NCBI RefSeq assembly: GCF_020881035.1
Contig: NZ_JAJITC010000008.1
Location: forward strand, 248,001-312,000
DNA length: 64,000 nt
Origin: Paraburkholderia translucens
GTDB lineage: Bacteria > Pseudomonadota > Gammaproteobacteria > Burkholderiales > Burkholderiaceae
Reading direction: 5' to 3'
Shown: positions 46,725 to 55,300 of the stretch, one piece after another
How positions within the stretch are numbered: position 1 is the first letter of the stretch
How the letters are laid out: each line of letters starts with the position of its first letter
Notes under the pieces: model-generated
The model's input: only the letters and a program-made list of their open reading frames with translations
What the model was told of the DNA's origin: nothing
The model's database searches: none
Program-made: the position numbers and the translations under genes

Positions 46725-48200
46725 TTACTCCGCGATGTCGTCTGACGCCGCCTTGCGCGGACGACGGCTGCGAGACGCCGTTTTACGGGCGGTCTTCGTC
46801 GCGGACGCAGGCGCTTCTGCCGTGTTGACTGCCGGCGCAGGCGCTTCGACCGGCGCTGCTATCTCCGGTACTTCCTCCATCGTGCGCGGCGTGCTTTTCT
46901 TCACTTTCTTCGTGGCCGTTTTGCGCGATGCGCGCTTTTGGGCGCTTTGACGCTGCGCGGGTTGTTCCCCTTCGGTCGTATCCGCGTTCGCGGCTGCAGC
47001 GCGAGTGTCGGGTTCTTCAGCTATCGATTCAGTGACGGGCTCATGTGAGAGCAGCGCATGTTCGTGCGGCTCATGCCTCTGGGTCTGTTCGGCGTGCTCG
47101 GTGGAAGCCGTCAAGGCAGCCGCAGCTCCTTCATCAACAACTTCGCGGCGAACGGGCTTGTCATGCGCGGCTTCCTGCTGACCACGGCCGGACTTGCGAT
47201 TGCTCCGGTCTTTGCGCCGCGACTTGTGCTTGCCACCCGACTCAGAAACCGCCGCTTGCGCTTCATGCGAAGATTCGGCTGCCCGTTCAGTCGCCCCCGT
47301 TTCGGCAGACTCCGTCCCGGATTCGCTCATGGTTTCACTGGCAGCTTCGCCCGCGACGTTCACAACCGTGCTTCGATAAACATACGCGCCTGACTTCTCA
47401 TCGCGGCCGAATTCGAGCAGCCCACGCGCCTGCGCTTCTTCCAGCAGATTGCCGAAAGCGCGAAAACCGTAATAGGTCTCGTTGAAATCCGGTTTGCGCC
47501 GTTTGATCGCGTTCTTCAGCACGGACGCCCAGATCTTGCCGCTATCACCTCGTTCGGAAGCGAGCGCGTCGAATGTTTGCACCGCAATCTCGACGGCCTT
47601 GCTGCGGCGCTTTTCCAGATCTTCCTTGGGCGGGGCCTTCTCTTCATCAGTCGGACGCCTGGCCGCCTGCTGGGCGTTCTGCTGCTGGCGCGACGTCTCG
47701 CGCCTCGCAACTGCGCGCTGGCTTTCGCGGACGAGATCGTCGTAAAAGAAGAACTCGTCGCAATTCGCAATCAGCAGATCCGAGGTGGACTGCTGTACGC
47801 CGACGCCGATCACCTGTTTGGCGTTCTCGCGCAGCTTCGACACGAGCGGCGAGAAGTCCGAATCGCCACTGATGATAACGAACGTGTTGACGTGCGATTT
47901 CGTGTAACAGAGATCGAGCGCATCGACCACGAGCCTGATGTCGGCCGAATTCTTGCCCGATTGGCGCACATGGGGAATTTCGATCAACTCGAAATTGGCC
48001 TCGTGCATTGCCCCTTTGAAGCTCTTATAGCGATCCCAGTCGCAATACGCTTTCTTGACGACGATGCTGCCCTTCAGCAGCAGGCGTTCGAGCACCAGCT
48101 TGATGTCGAACTTGTCGTATTTTGCGTCGCGCACGCCGAGCGCGACATTTTCGAAGTCGCAGAATAGCGCCATGCTGACGTTTTCGTTGGATGACGCCAT
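46725..48200 (-). CDS. NYN domain-LOTUS (OST-HTH) protein with basic tail
   Basis: A 491-residue protein in three parts. Residues ~8-165 form a NYN/LabA-like PIN-fold nuclease domain (ALFCDFENVALG, CDWDRYKSF, VIISGDSDFSPLV) with its acidic residues intact. Residues ~205-285 form an OST-HTH/LOTUS RNA-binding domain (KIWASVLKNAIKRRKPDFNE, YGFRAFGNLLEEA, named by fragments). The last ~200 residues are low-complexity, with Glu/Ala-rich blocks and Lys/Arg-rich patches (KKVKKSTPR, SRSRRPRKAA) that could bind nucleic acid. GGAG lies 6 nt before ATG 48200. It probably cleaves or handles RNA; the target is unknown. It is convergent with the glycine-zipper lipoprotein gene. Confidence 0.85.
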   Translation of the reverse strand: MASSNENVSMALFCDFENVALGVRDAKYDKFDIKLVLERLLLKGSIVVKKAYCDWDRYKSFKGAMHEANFELIEIPHVRQSGKNSADIRLVVDALDLCYTKSHVNTFVIISGDSDFSPLVSKLRENAKQVIGVGVQQSTSDLLIANCDEFFFYDDLVRESQRAVARRETSRQQQNAQQAARRPTDEEKAPPKEDLEKRRSKAVEIAVQTFDALASERGDSGKIWASVLKNAIKRRKPDFNETYYGFRAFGNLLEEAQARGLLEFGRDEKSGAYVYRSTVVNVAGEAASETMSESGTESAETGATERAAESSHEAQAAVSESGGKHKSRRKDRSNRKSGRGQQEAAHDKPVRREVVDEGAAAALTASTEHAEQTQRHEPHEHALLSHEPVTESIAEEPDTRAAAANADTTEGEQPAQRQSAQKRASRKTATKKVKKSTPRTMEEVPEIAAPVEAPAPAVNTAEAPASATKTARKTASRSRRPRKAASDDIAE

Positions 48201-48343
48201 GTGTATCTCCATTGAAGCGGTCGTCGAACTCGACGATTCGCGACATGATAGCGATTCCAGCGAAGGTGAGCAGCTTTTATGGCGCGCTCGCACCGATAGG
48301 CAGGTGAAAATGTTCAGCAAGCCGCCCGGTAAGCGGCGTCGTG

Positions 48344-49000
48344 TCAGTCTCGCAGCATGGTCTCGCGGCGAACCGTGTTGTTCAACGTGGTGCGAGCTTC
48401 GAGCACGTCATCGATCAACCCGTATTCCCTCGCTTCGAGCGCCGACATGAAGTTGTCGCGGTCGGTGTCGCGCGCGATGTCTTCGATACTGCGTCCGGTG
48501 CGCTCGGCCATCATCGCATTGAGGCGTGCCCGCACGTACAGCACCTCTTTCGCCTGGATTTCGATGTCCGCCGCGGTGCCCTGACCGCCGCCGGACGGCT
48601 GGTGAATCATGATGCGCGCATTGGGTAGCGCATACCGTTTGCCGCGCTGACCGGCGGTCAGCAGAAAGGTCCCCATGCTCGCGGCAAACCCGGTGCACAA
48701 GGTCGAGACCTCGGGCTTGATGAACTGCATGGTGTCGTAAATCGCAAGGCCGTCATACACGGAGCCGCCGGGCGAATTGATGTAAAAAGAAATATCCTTG
48801 TCGGGGTTCTCCGATTCGAGAAACAGCAATTGCGCGACGATCAGACTGGCAGACTGTTCGTTCACGGGACCGACGAGAAAAACGATGCGCTCGCGCAGCA
48901 GGCGGGAGTAGATGTCGTAGGCGCGCTCGCCCCGGCCGGATTGTTCGATCACCGTGGGCACAAGGCCCAGCCCGGAGACAGATGGGTAATTGGAAGGCAT
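48344..49000 (-). CDS. clpP: ATP-dependent Clp protease proteolytic subunit (stand-alone paralogue)
   Basis: ClpP-type serine protease (218 aa). The catalytic triad is intact: Ser in GFAASMGTF, His in MIHQP, Asp in the late [18 protein letters not shown] region. The [18 protein letters not shown] oligomer region is conserved. It is not next to tig, clpX or lon, where the main clpP normally sits, so this is probably a second ClpP. GAGGA before ATG 49000 decides against the ATG at 49027. Whether it forms its own or mixed tetradecamers cannot be told. Confidence 0.9.
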   Translation of the reverse strand: MPSNYPSVSGLGLVPTVIEQSGRGERAYDIYSRLLRERIVFLVGPVNEQSASLIVAQLLFLESENPDKDISFYINSPGGSVYDGLAIYDTMQFIKPEVSTLCTGFAASMGTFLLTAGQRGKRYALPNARIMIHQPSGGGQGTAADIEIQAKEVLYVRARLNAMMAERTGRSIEDIARDTDRDNFMSALEAREYGLIDDVLEARTTLNNTVRRETMLRD

Positions 49001-49260
49001 AGGGTCCTCGATCAGGTTGAGCGGCATGGGCGTTCCGGCATGCGCATGCGGCCGTGGGCTGGAAGCTGCGAGACATGCACTGGTTGTTGCCCATTTGACG
49101 ACCTAGCGGCCGGCCGTGTGACAGAAAATTTTTTGTGCGTCGCTGTCACATCACCCGCTGCTCATGCGTCAAGATCAGGAATACCGAACATGGCGAGCAG
49201 CTCGGCCATGCCATCGGTACGCAGCCGCTTTTTCACCACGCACGAACGGGAGGTCTACGC

Positions 49261-50316
49261 ATGACGGATCAGGGAATCGACAAGGCATCCAGTTTCGAGG
49301 CCGCTCGCGCCCGTCTGCTGGCACTCGCATACCGGATGCTCGGCAGCCGCGCGGAAGCCGAAGACGTGGTGCAGGACGTCTGGCTCAAATGGCATCTGGC
49401 CGATACGCAGGCGGTGCAAACGCCGGCCGCGTGGCTCACCACGCTCGCCACGCGCACGGCGATCGACCGTCTGCGGCACGCGCAGCGCGAGCGCGCGTCG
49501 CAGGCAAGAGGCTGGTTGCCGGAGCCGTGGCTCGACGAAGTCGCGCCGTCGGCGGAGGAGTTGGCGTTGCGCGCGGCGGATATGTCATATGGCGTCATGC
49601 TGCTGCTCGAACACTTGAAGCCGGACGAACGCGCAGCGTTCGTCCTGCATGAAGCGTTCGAGTGCGAGTACGCGGAAATCGCCTCGATTCTCGAGCGCAC
49701 CCCGGCCGGCTGCCGGCAAATGGTTCATCGCGCCAGGGAGCGTCTGCGGCGTGCGGGAGCGCCGTTGGAACGGCCCGATCCCGTGGTGCATGGGCGCATC
49801 GTCGAGCGCTTGCGCGTGGCGCTCGAAGCGCAAGACCGGGCCGGCCTGTTGCAGCTTTTCAGCGACACACCTCAACTGATCAGCGACGTACCTCTGTGCG
49901 CTGCACCCGCTTCGCTTCCCACCGTCAACCCGTCCCTTCGTGCACATGCTCCAGCGCCTGAAACCCAAGCGCTGCGCGCCCGTGAACCAGTGTCGGATCC
50001 TGGATGGATGGGTGCCATTACATCGCTTGCGCACCAGGCGAGCCATGCCGAGGTGGTGTCGATGGACGGGGCAGTGTGTATCGCGTTGTTTTGCGACGGC
50101 GACATCATCGGGCTGATCGACGTGCAGACGGATGGCGCAACGGATCTCTCGGCGAGAATCGTCTCGCTGCGCATCCTCACCAGCGCCGCGCATTTGCAGG
50201 CGGCCAATCAGATGCTGGGCCGCGAGGCCGTCAAGGTACTGCTTGGCCGGATCAAGGGCCATCCGGGGGAGTCAGTTACGGTGAGCCGCGACTTCCCAGT
50301 TGATGTCGACGCATAG
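49261..50316 (+). CDS. ECF sigma factor with C-terminal extension (SigJ-like)
   Basis: A 351-residue sigma-70 family factor. Sigma region 2 (LALAYRMLGSRAEAEDVVQD) and region 4 (AFVLHEAFECEYAEIASIL, within residues ~125-145) span ~10-170. A C-terminal extension of ~170 residues starts DPVVHGRIVERLRVALE, resembling the SnoaL-like domain that controls activity in SigJ/ECF41-type factors. The middle of the extension is Pro/Ala-rich and atypical. CGGGAGG lies 8 nt before ATG 49261. No anti-sigma gene is adjacent, consistent with self-control by the extension. Its last 45 bp overlap the convergent EAL gene. Confidence 0.85.
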   Translation: MTDQGIDKASSFEAARARLLALAYRMLGSRAEAEDVVQDVWLKWHLADTQAVQTPAAWLTTLATRTAIDRLRHAQRERASQARGWLPEPWLDEVAPSAEELALRAADMSYGVMLLLEHLKPDERAAFVLHEAFECEYAEIASILERTPAGCRQMVHRARERLRRAGAPLERPDPVVHGRIVERLRVALEAQDRAGLLQLFSDTPQLISDVPLCAAPASLPTVNPSLRAHAPAPETQALRAREPVSDPGWMGAITSLAHQASHAEVVSMDGAVCIALFCDGDIIGLIDVQTDGATDLSARIVSLRILTSAAHLQAANQMLGREAVKVLLGRIKGHPGESVTVSRDFPVDVDA

Positions 50317-51549
50317 CACCTGTGTTCCATGCGGCGTGTGCGCAGCAATCGACGCGGTCACGCACAGGTGCGCCTCGTTGATCGACAGATAGGGCGGCGT
50401 CAGATGAACCCGGCCCGGTTGACGCATCGCCTGAATGAAATACGGGCGGCGTTCCCAACTCGCGCCCTGGGAATGCAGCAGCGGGCTAAAGCGCTTCGCG
50501 CGTTGCGATGTGCGGCCCGGCGGCAGCACGTTGTCGCCGATCTGCCGGCCCGAACCGTCCAGAACGAAGCAGCGCGCCGTTTCACCCAGCGCGAGCAAAT
50601 CTGTCGTGGCCTGTGCGATCGACTCCCCGGCAATCAACTGCGCGGCGGCTGCCTCGAGTGCGGCGACATACGGAGCGAGCCGCGCGGACTGGGCCTTCTC
50701 GCGAGCGGCAACGCGCTCGCGCAGCGCGGCGGAGAGCGAATCCATCAGGCCGGCTGCGACTTGCGGCTTGACGGGCTCGACGCTCGGACCCGCGAAAAAT
50801 GCGCCCTGGACGAAATCCACATTGCATTCGAGCGCGATCAGCGCGTCACGCTCGCTGCTCAGACCGCCCATCAACACCAATTGCCCAGACTCGTGCAGCA
50901 GAGAGACGAGGCCCGGCAACACGCGTTCGATATGCGAGTGTTCACTCGCTTGCGCGAGTATGCAACGGTCGAGCGTGACGATGTCCGGCCGCAGATGCCA
51001 CACGCGGTCGATGTTCGAATGCTTGGCGCCAAAGCCGTCGAGCGCGATCAGGAAACCGGACTTGCGCAGCGAATCGACGATTTCGGCAAAGCGTGTGGTC
51101 TCGCCGCCAGCCTGTTCGGATACTTCGAGCACCACGCGTTGCGGCGGCAGACCAAGCGCTTTCAGGCTGGCCAGCAGCGCGTCACCGTAACTGGTGTCCA
51201 TCAGTGCGGCCGGATGCAGGCTGAGGAAAAGCCATTCGTCATGGCTGTCAAACGCGTTGAAGTTGCCGAGGTGCAGCGATTCTGCCAACCGTCCGAGTTC
51301 CAGCAGGTCGCCGCGTCGCGCGGCCTGGGTAAAGACTTCGTGCGAGGGCACTTGCCTTGCATGCTCGTCATGGGCGCGCAGCGACGCGTGATACCCGATC
51401 GCGCGCCGGTGCGACACCGAGAAAACCGGTTGAAACACGCTGAAAACAGTGTAGCCGCCGTACAGCACGGTACGCCGGGAGCCTTCGTCGCCGGCCATCG
51501 GACGTGGTGGCTGGAAGCCGGGAGGATCGAGTTCGATCATGCTCATCAT
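50272..51549 (-). CDS. Degenerate EAL-domain protein with C-terminal sensor-like domain
   Basis: A 425-residue protein. Residues ~30-255 align with the EAL fold (SVFQPVFSVSHRRAIGYHA, LEVSEQ, ALDGFGAKHSNID, FVQGAFF), but the catalytic positions are changed. EAL is replaced by HAS, the DDFG pair by DGFG, the Asn/Lys metal and base residues by His and Thr, and AEGVE by MGGLS. It should therefore not hydrolyse cyclic di-GMP but could bind it or a protein. The C-terminal ~140 residues resemble a Cache-type sensor (FVLDGSGRQIGDNVL). Start ATG 51549; ATG 51540 is possible. Confidence 0.82.
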   Translation of the reverse strand: MMSMIELDPPGFQPPRPMAGDEGSRRTVLYGGYTVFSVFQPVFSVSHRRAIGYHASLRAHDEHARQVPSHEVFTQAARRGDLLELGRLAESLHLGNFNAFDSHDEWLFLSLHPAALMDTSYGDALLASLKALGLPPQRVVLEVSEQAGGETTRFAEIVDSLRKSGFLIALDGFGAKHSNIDRVWHLRPDIVTLDRCILAQASEHSHIERVLPGLVSLLHESGQLVLMGGLSSERDALIALECNVDFVQGAFFAGPSVEPVKPQVAAGLMDSLSAALRERVAAREKAQSARLAPYVAALEAAAAQLIAGESIAQATTDLLALGETARCFVLDGSGRQIGDNVLPPGRTSQRAKRFSPLLHSQGASWERRPYFIQAMRQPGRVHLTPPYLSINEAHLCVTASIAAHTPHGTQVLCVDINWEVAAHRN

Positions 51550-51797
51550 GTCAGTCGTGGGGAAATGGCGGCGCTTGCGAGGCTCGGCACGAGGTCGCAC
51601 GCACCGCCCCGGAGTCTACAGGATAGACGAGCAAGAAATATGCGCGAGCGCCAACCCGGCTTGAGCGTCGGGCAGCGATGCTGCGAGGCAACCATTGTGC
51701 GCCCGCCGCAGTACGAAGGCGACGACGCGCACTTCGCTGGTGCGGGATGCGCCCCGTTGAGGATCGGCGGCGCTCTTCGCGGTGCTGCGTGCGGCTT

Positions 51798-53258
51798 TCA
51801 GGTGCGCTCCGAAGGGTCGGTTTTTTTCGCGGGCGTGCGGACATCCGGCGACAGTTGCGCAAAGATCCATGACGAGCATGCGGTAATGATGCCGACACAT
51901 AGGAACGTCGCATGAAACGCGGGCAACGAACTCGCGGCGCTCACGCGTTGCATGATGCCGGTAAAGGTTGTCAGCAGGGCGCCGGCCACCGTCACGCCCA
52001 GACTCATCGACAGCATCTGCACGAGCGAAAACAGGCTATTGCCGCTGCTCGCGCCGCCGGTGCCGAGATCCTTCAGCGTCAGCGTATTCATCGCGGTGAA
52101 CTGCATCGAGTTCACGCCGCCGAAGATCGCCAGTTGCACGAGTCGCAGCCAGAGCGGCTGAGCCGTGCTCGTGAGAGAAAAGCTCGCCATCATCAGCCCG
52201 ACCAGAATCGTGTTCGCCATCAGCACGCTGCGGTAGCTGTATTTCAGAATCAGTTTCGTCACGAGACGCTTCGTCACCATGCCCGCGGCCGCCACGGGCA
52301 GCATCATCAGACCGGCTTCGAAGGCGCTATAGCCGAGGCTCACCTGCAACAGCAGAGGGAGCAGATAGGGCATCGAGCCGCTACCAATCCGCGCAAACAG
52401 ATTACCGAGCAGTCCGACGCTAAAAGTGTGGATCTTGAACAGATCGAGCGGGAAGATCGGCGCGGGTGCGCGCACCGCGTGCAGACCATACGCAACGAAG
52501 CACGCAAGGCTCAGAATCAGCAACACCAGCACCGTGGCATGTTGAACGCCGAACTCGGTGCGGCCGTCGAGCGCGAACGAAATCGCCACCATGCCGACCA
52601 CGAGCAGCAGATAGCCGCCCAGGTCGAATCTGCCCGCGTGCTCGTTGCGGCTGTCCGGCATGAAAATAAACGTCGCAATGCAGCCGGCGATGCCGACCGG
52701 CACGTTGATCAGAAAGATCCAGTGCCACGACGCGATCTTGACGAGCCAGCCGCCGAGCGTCGGTCCGATCAGTGGTCCGATCAGGCCCGGGATCGCCACG
52801 AACGACAGCGCCGGCAGATAGCGCTCCGCCGGAAAGGTACGCAGCACCGCGAGCCGCCCAACCGGCAGCAGCATCGCGCCGCCCACGCCTTGCAGAATGC
52901 GGAACAGCACCAGCTGGTTCAGCGTATGCGCGTTCGCGCACAGCAACGAGCCCACCGCGAACACGAGGATCGCGCTGAAGAACACGCGTCGCGTGCCAAG
53001 CTTGTCGGCGAGCCAGCCGGACACGGGGATCATCACCGCCATCGTCAGCGAGTAGGCGATTACCACCGATTGCATGCGCAGCGGCAGCTCGCCGAGGCTT
53101 GTCGCCATTGCGGGCAGCGCGGTGTTGACGATCGTCGAATCGAGCGTCTGCATGAAGAAGCCGGTGGCCACGAGCCACAGCATCACGGTAAGCGAGCGGG
53201 GCGATGGGCCCGACGGGATCTCGGGAGCGAGGGCAGGCGGAGTCGGTGTCGTGGACAT
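51798..53258 (-). CDS. DHA2-family drug efflux MFS transporter
   Basis: Inner-membrane transporter (486 aa) with about 14 hydrophobic segments, the EmrB/QacA/MdtD class of proton-coupled drug exporters. The N-terminal MQTLDSTIVNTALPAMA is the DHA2 signature. WLADKLGTRRVF carries motif A, and GWLVKIASWHWIFLINVP is the typical loop near segment 6. No membrane-fusion partner gene is adjacent. It starts at ATG 53258. It is upstream of no gene in its direction and is 128 bp downstream of the MocR regulator. Confidence 0.92.
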   Translation of the reverse strand: MSTTPTPPALAPEIPSGPSPRSLTVMLWLVATGFFMQTLDSTIVNTALPAMATSLGELPLRMQSVVIAYSLTMAVMIPVSGWLADKLGTRRVFFSAILVFAVGSLLCANAHTLNQLVLFRILQGVGGAMLLPVGRLAVLRTFPAERYLPALSFVAIPGLIGPLIGPTLGGWLVKIASWHWIFLINVPVGIAGCIATFIFMPDSRNEHAGRFDLGGYLLLVVGMVAISFALDGRTEFGVQHATVLVLLILSLACFVAYGLHAVRAPAPIFPLDLFKIHTFSVGLLGNLFARIGSGSMPYLLPLLLQVSLGYSAFEAGLMMLPVAAAGMVTKRLVTKLILKYSYRSVLMANTILVGLMMASFSLTSTAQPLWLRLVQLAIFGGVNSMQFTAMNTLTLKDLGTGGASSGNSLFSLVQMLSMSLGVTVAGALLTTFTGIMQRVSAASSLPAFHATFLCVGIITACSSWIFAQLSPDVRTPAKKTDPSERT

Positions 53259-53386
53259 GGAAAGTGCTGGGCACGCGAGGTCGGGCAGGGAGCCGCTATT
53301 CTAGGGAAGAGCGCGGCCCGGTGCAGCCGGTGGTGCACTATTGCGCATGGGGTCGCGCTCCGCGACGGCCACGCACCGGGCTGTGT

Positions 53387-54805
53387 TCACGCATCGGCTG
53401 GCAACTGCGCCGCCGCATGAAAGAACGCTTGCGCCCGCGGCTCGTTGCCAAAGGCCACATGAATCCTGATCCACGGGCTCGCTTCCCGGTTCGGCCTGAA
53501 GTGTTGTCCGGGCAGTACGGTCACGCCGGCCGGCGCGGCGCATTCAACCAGCCGCCCGGCATCCGCGACGTGGGGCACGCGCGCCCACACGAACTTGCCG
53601 CCCGCTGGCTCTGCGAAAATCTCCCAGCCGGCATGTTCGAGCGTCTGGACGGTCGAGCCGAGCGCGCCGCGCATCTGGCGGCGCAGCCGCTCGAGATATT
53701 TGCGATACGCGCCGCGCTCCAGCATCGACACCGCCACCGCTTCGGCAAAGCGTGAGCAGCCAATGCTCGTCAGCATCTTGATGTCGACCAGATCCTTGAT
53801 GATCGCGTGATTCGCTACCACGTAACCGATCCGCAGCGAGGACGACAGCGTCTTCGATAAACCGCCGATGTAGATCACCTGTTCGAGCTGGTCGAGGGTG
53901 GCGAGGCGATCGGTGATCTCTGTCTGAAAATCCGCGTAGATATCGTCTTCGATAATCTGGAATCCATGCTCACGCGCCAGTTGCAGCAGACGGAACGCGA
54001 CCTGCGGTGCGACCGTGGTGCCGGTCGGATTGTGGAACACGGTGTTGATGAGCAGCAATCTGGGCCGGTGCAGCTTCAGTTGTGCCTGCATCACGTCGAG
54101 ATCGGGACCATTGCCGGTACGTGGAATGCCGATCAGCTCCATGCCGTGCAGCCGCAGCAAGCCGTACAGGTTGTAGTACCCGGGGTCCTCGACAAAGATC
54201 GTGTCGCCGGGCTTGAGCATGTAGCGCACCAGCAGATCGAACGCCCCGCTCGCGCCGTTGGTGATGAGAATTTGCGACGCCTCTGCCTCTATGCCCAACT
54301 GGCTGATACGGGTTCGCAACTGCTCGCGCAAGACAGGATGGCCGAGCGGCGTCGCGTACTCGACCATGCTCGCCGGATCGGTTCGCGTCACCTGACGGAT
54401 CGCCTGCGCGATGCCATCGATGTCGCGCCAGCTCTCGGGAATGAAGCCGGAGCTGAGCTTCAGCGTCTCGCCTGAAAAGTTGAATTGCGCTAGCAGATGG
54501 TTCGACTCGACATCGGCGCGGCGTGGGTCGGAGGTGCCCTGGCAGGCTACTTCCGGCGGCTGACGATCGGCGACGTAGAAACCGGAGCCGTGGCGCGAAT
54601 CGACATAGCCGAGCGATACCAGCCGGTCGTACGCTTCGATCACCGGAAAGCGGCTTACGCCGAAGTCGGCCGCGAATTGGCGGATCGACGGCAGCTTCGA
54701 GCCCGGATGCGCACTGCGCGACCGGATCCACGCACACACGCCTGTGACGATCTGCTCGGTGAGCGGCACACCGTTGTTGCGATCGAGCTGGATTTCGAGT
54801 TTCAT
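53387..54805 (-). CDS. MocR/PdxR-family regulator (GntR HTH plus aminotransferase fold)
   Basis: A 472-residue chimeric regulator. Residues ~1-75 form a GntR winged helix (LTEQIVTGVCAWIRSRS, GSKLPSIRQFAADFGVSR). Residues ~110-470 form a fold-type I aminotransferase domain. ITNGASGAFDLLVRYMLKPGD, HNPTGTT and the PLP-lysine motif GGLSKTLSSSLRIGY are visible, so PLP should bind as an internal aldimine. GAAGG before ATG 54805 decides the start. It is divergent from a DUF2917 gene. Inverted repeats 25-65 bp upstream of the start are candidate autoregulatory sites. Confidence 0.9.
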   Translation of the reverse strand: MKLEIQLDRNNGVPLTEQIVTGVCAWIRSRSAHPGSKLPSIRQFAADFGVSRFPVIEAYDRLVSLGYVDSRHGSGFYVADRQPPEVACQGTSDPRRADVESNHLLAQFNFSGETLKLSSGFIPESWRDIDGIAQAIRQVTRTDPASMVEYATPLGHPVLREQLRTRISQLGIEAEASQILITNGASGAFDLLVRYMLKPGDTIFVEDPGYYNLYGLLRLHGMELIGIPRTGNGPDLDVMQAQLKLHRPRLLLINTVFHNPTGTTVAPQVAFRLLQLAREHGFQIIEDDIYADFQTEITDRLATLDQLEQVIYIGGLSKTLSSSLRIGYVVANHAIIKDLVDIKMLTSIGCSRFAEAVAVSMLERGAYRKYLERLRRQMRGALGSTVQTLEHAGWEIFAEPAGGKFVWARVPHVADAGRLVECAAPAGVTVLPGQHFRPNREASPWIRIHVAFGNEPRAQAFFHAAAQLPADA

Positions 54806-54832
54806 GCGCTTGCCTTCGTTCGCGGTCACGCC

Positions 54833-54868
54833 AACTGTTCGGTTTTTCAACTGAACAGTTCCGTTGAA
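54833..54868. promoter_or_regulatory. Inverted-repeat operator between the MocR regulator and DUF2917 genes
   Basis: AACTGTTC (54833-54840) is inverted as GAACAGTT (54853-54860). A second, interleaved pair TTCAAC (54846-54851) and GTTGAA (54863-54868) overlaps it, and a further AACTGT follows near 54878. The site lies 28-65 bp upstream of the regulator start, where MocR proteins typically bind. Confidence 0.5.
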
Positions 54869-54949
54869 AGTGTTTGGAACTGTGCATGGGTGTTCGATGA
54901 TCGCACGTCAATAATCGGTACAACAGAAAGTTCTTCAAGGAGAACGGCG

Positions 54950-55255
54950 ATGCGCGAAGTGCGAGTTTTCGAGCTGGAACATGGCGAGCCCGTCACGGCC
55001 TGGCGGGTCGCACGTCCGACGATTTTCAAGGTGATCAGCGGCAACGTCTGGCTGACCGTCGAGGGCGAGCATCAGGATTACTGGCTGGCGGCGGGGGAGT
55101 CGATCGAGTTGGCGCGTGGATCGGTGGCATGGATCAGCGCTGAGCGGGCGGCGGCGCGTTTCGCGCTCGCGGGCGCCTCGGAGCGAAAGTTGCCGAAGCT
55201 GCCACTGGGCTGGCCGATGCCGGGTTGGCTGGCGCGCCGGGCAGGCGCGGCTTGA
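54950..55255 (+). CDS. DUF2917 family protein
   Basis: A small protein (101 aa) of the DUF2917 family: MREVRVFELEHGEPVTAWRV start region, VISGNVWLTVEGEHQDYWL core and a basic, Trp-rich C-terminus. It reads like a single cupin-type barrel without obvious metal ligands. Function unknown. AAGGAGAACGGCG before ATG 54950 is a strong ribosome-binding site. It lies divergent from the MocR regulator and is probably one of its targets, as this pairing recurs in beta-proteobacteria in my memory. Confidence 0.82.
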   Translation: MREVRVFELEHGEPVTAWRVARPTIFKVISGNVWLTVEGEHQDYWLAAGESIELARGSVAWISAERAAARFALAGASERKLPKLPLGWPMPGWLARRAGAA

Positions 55256-55300
55256 GGCAGCGCGAACGGCGAGCGCCGCTTTGCAGCCCCTCGGTAGCCT

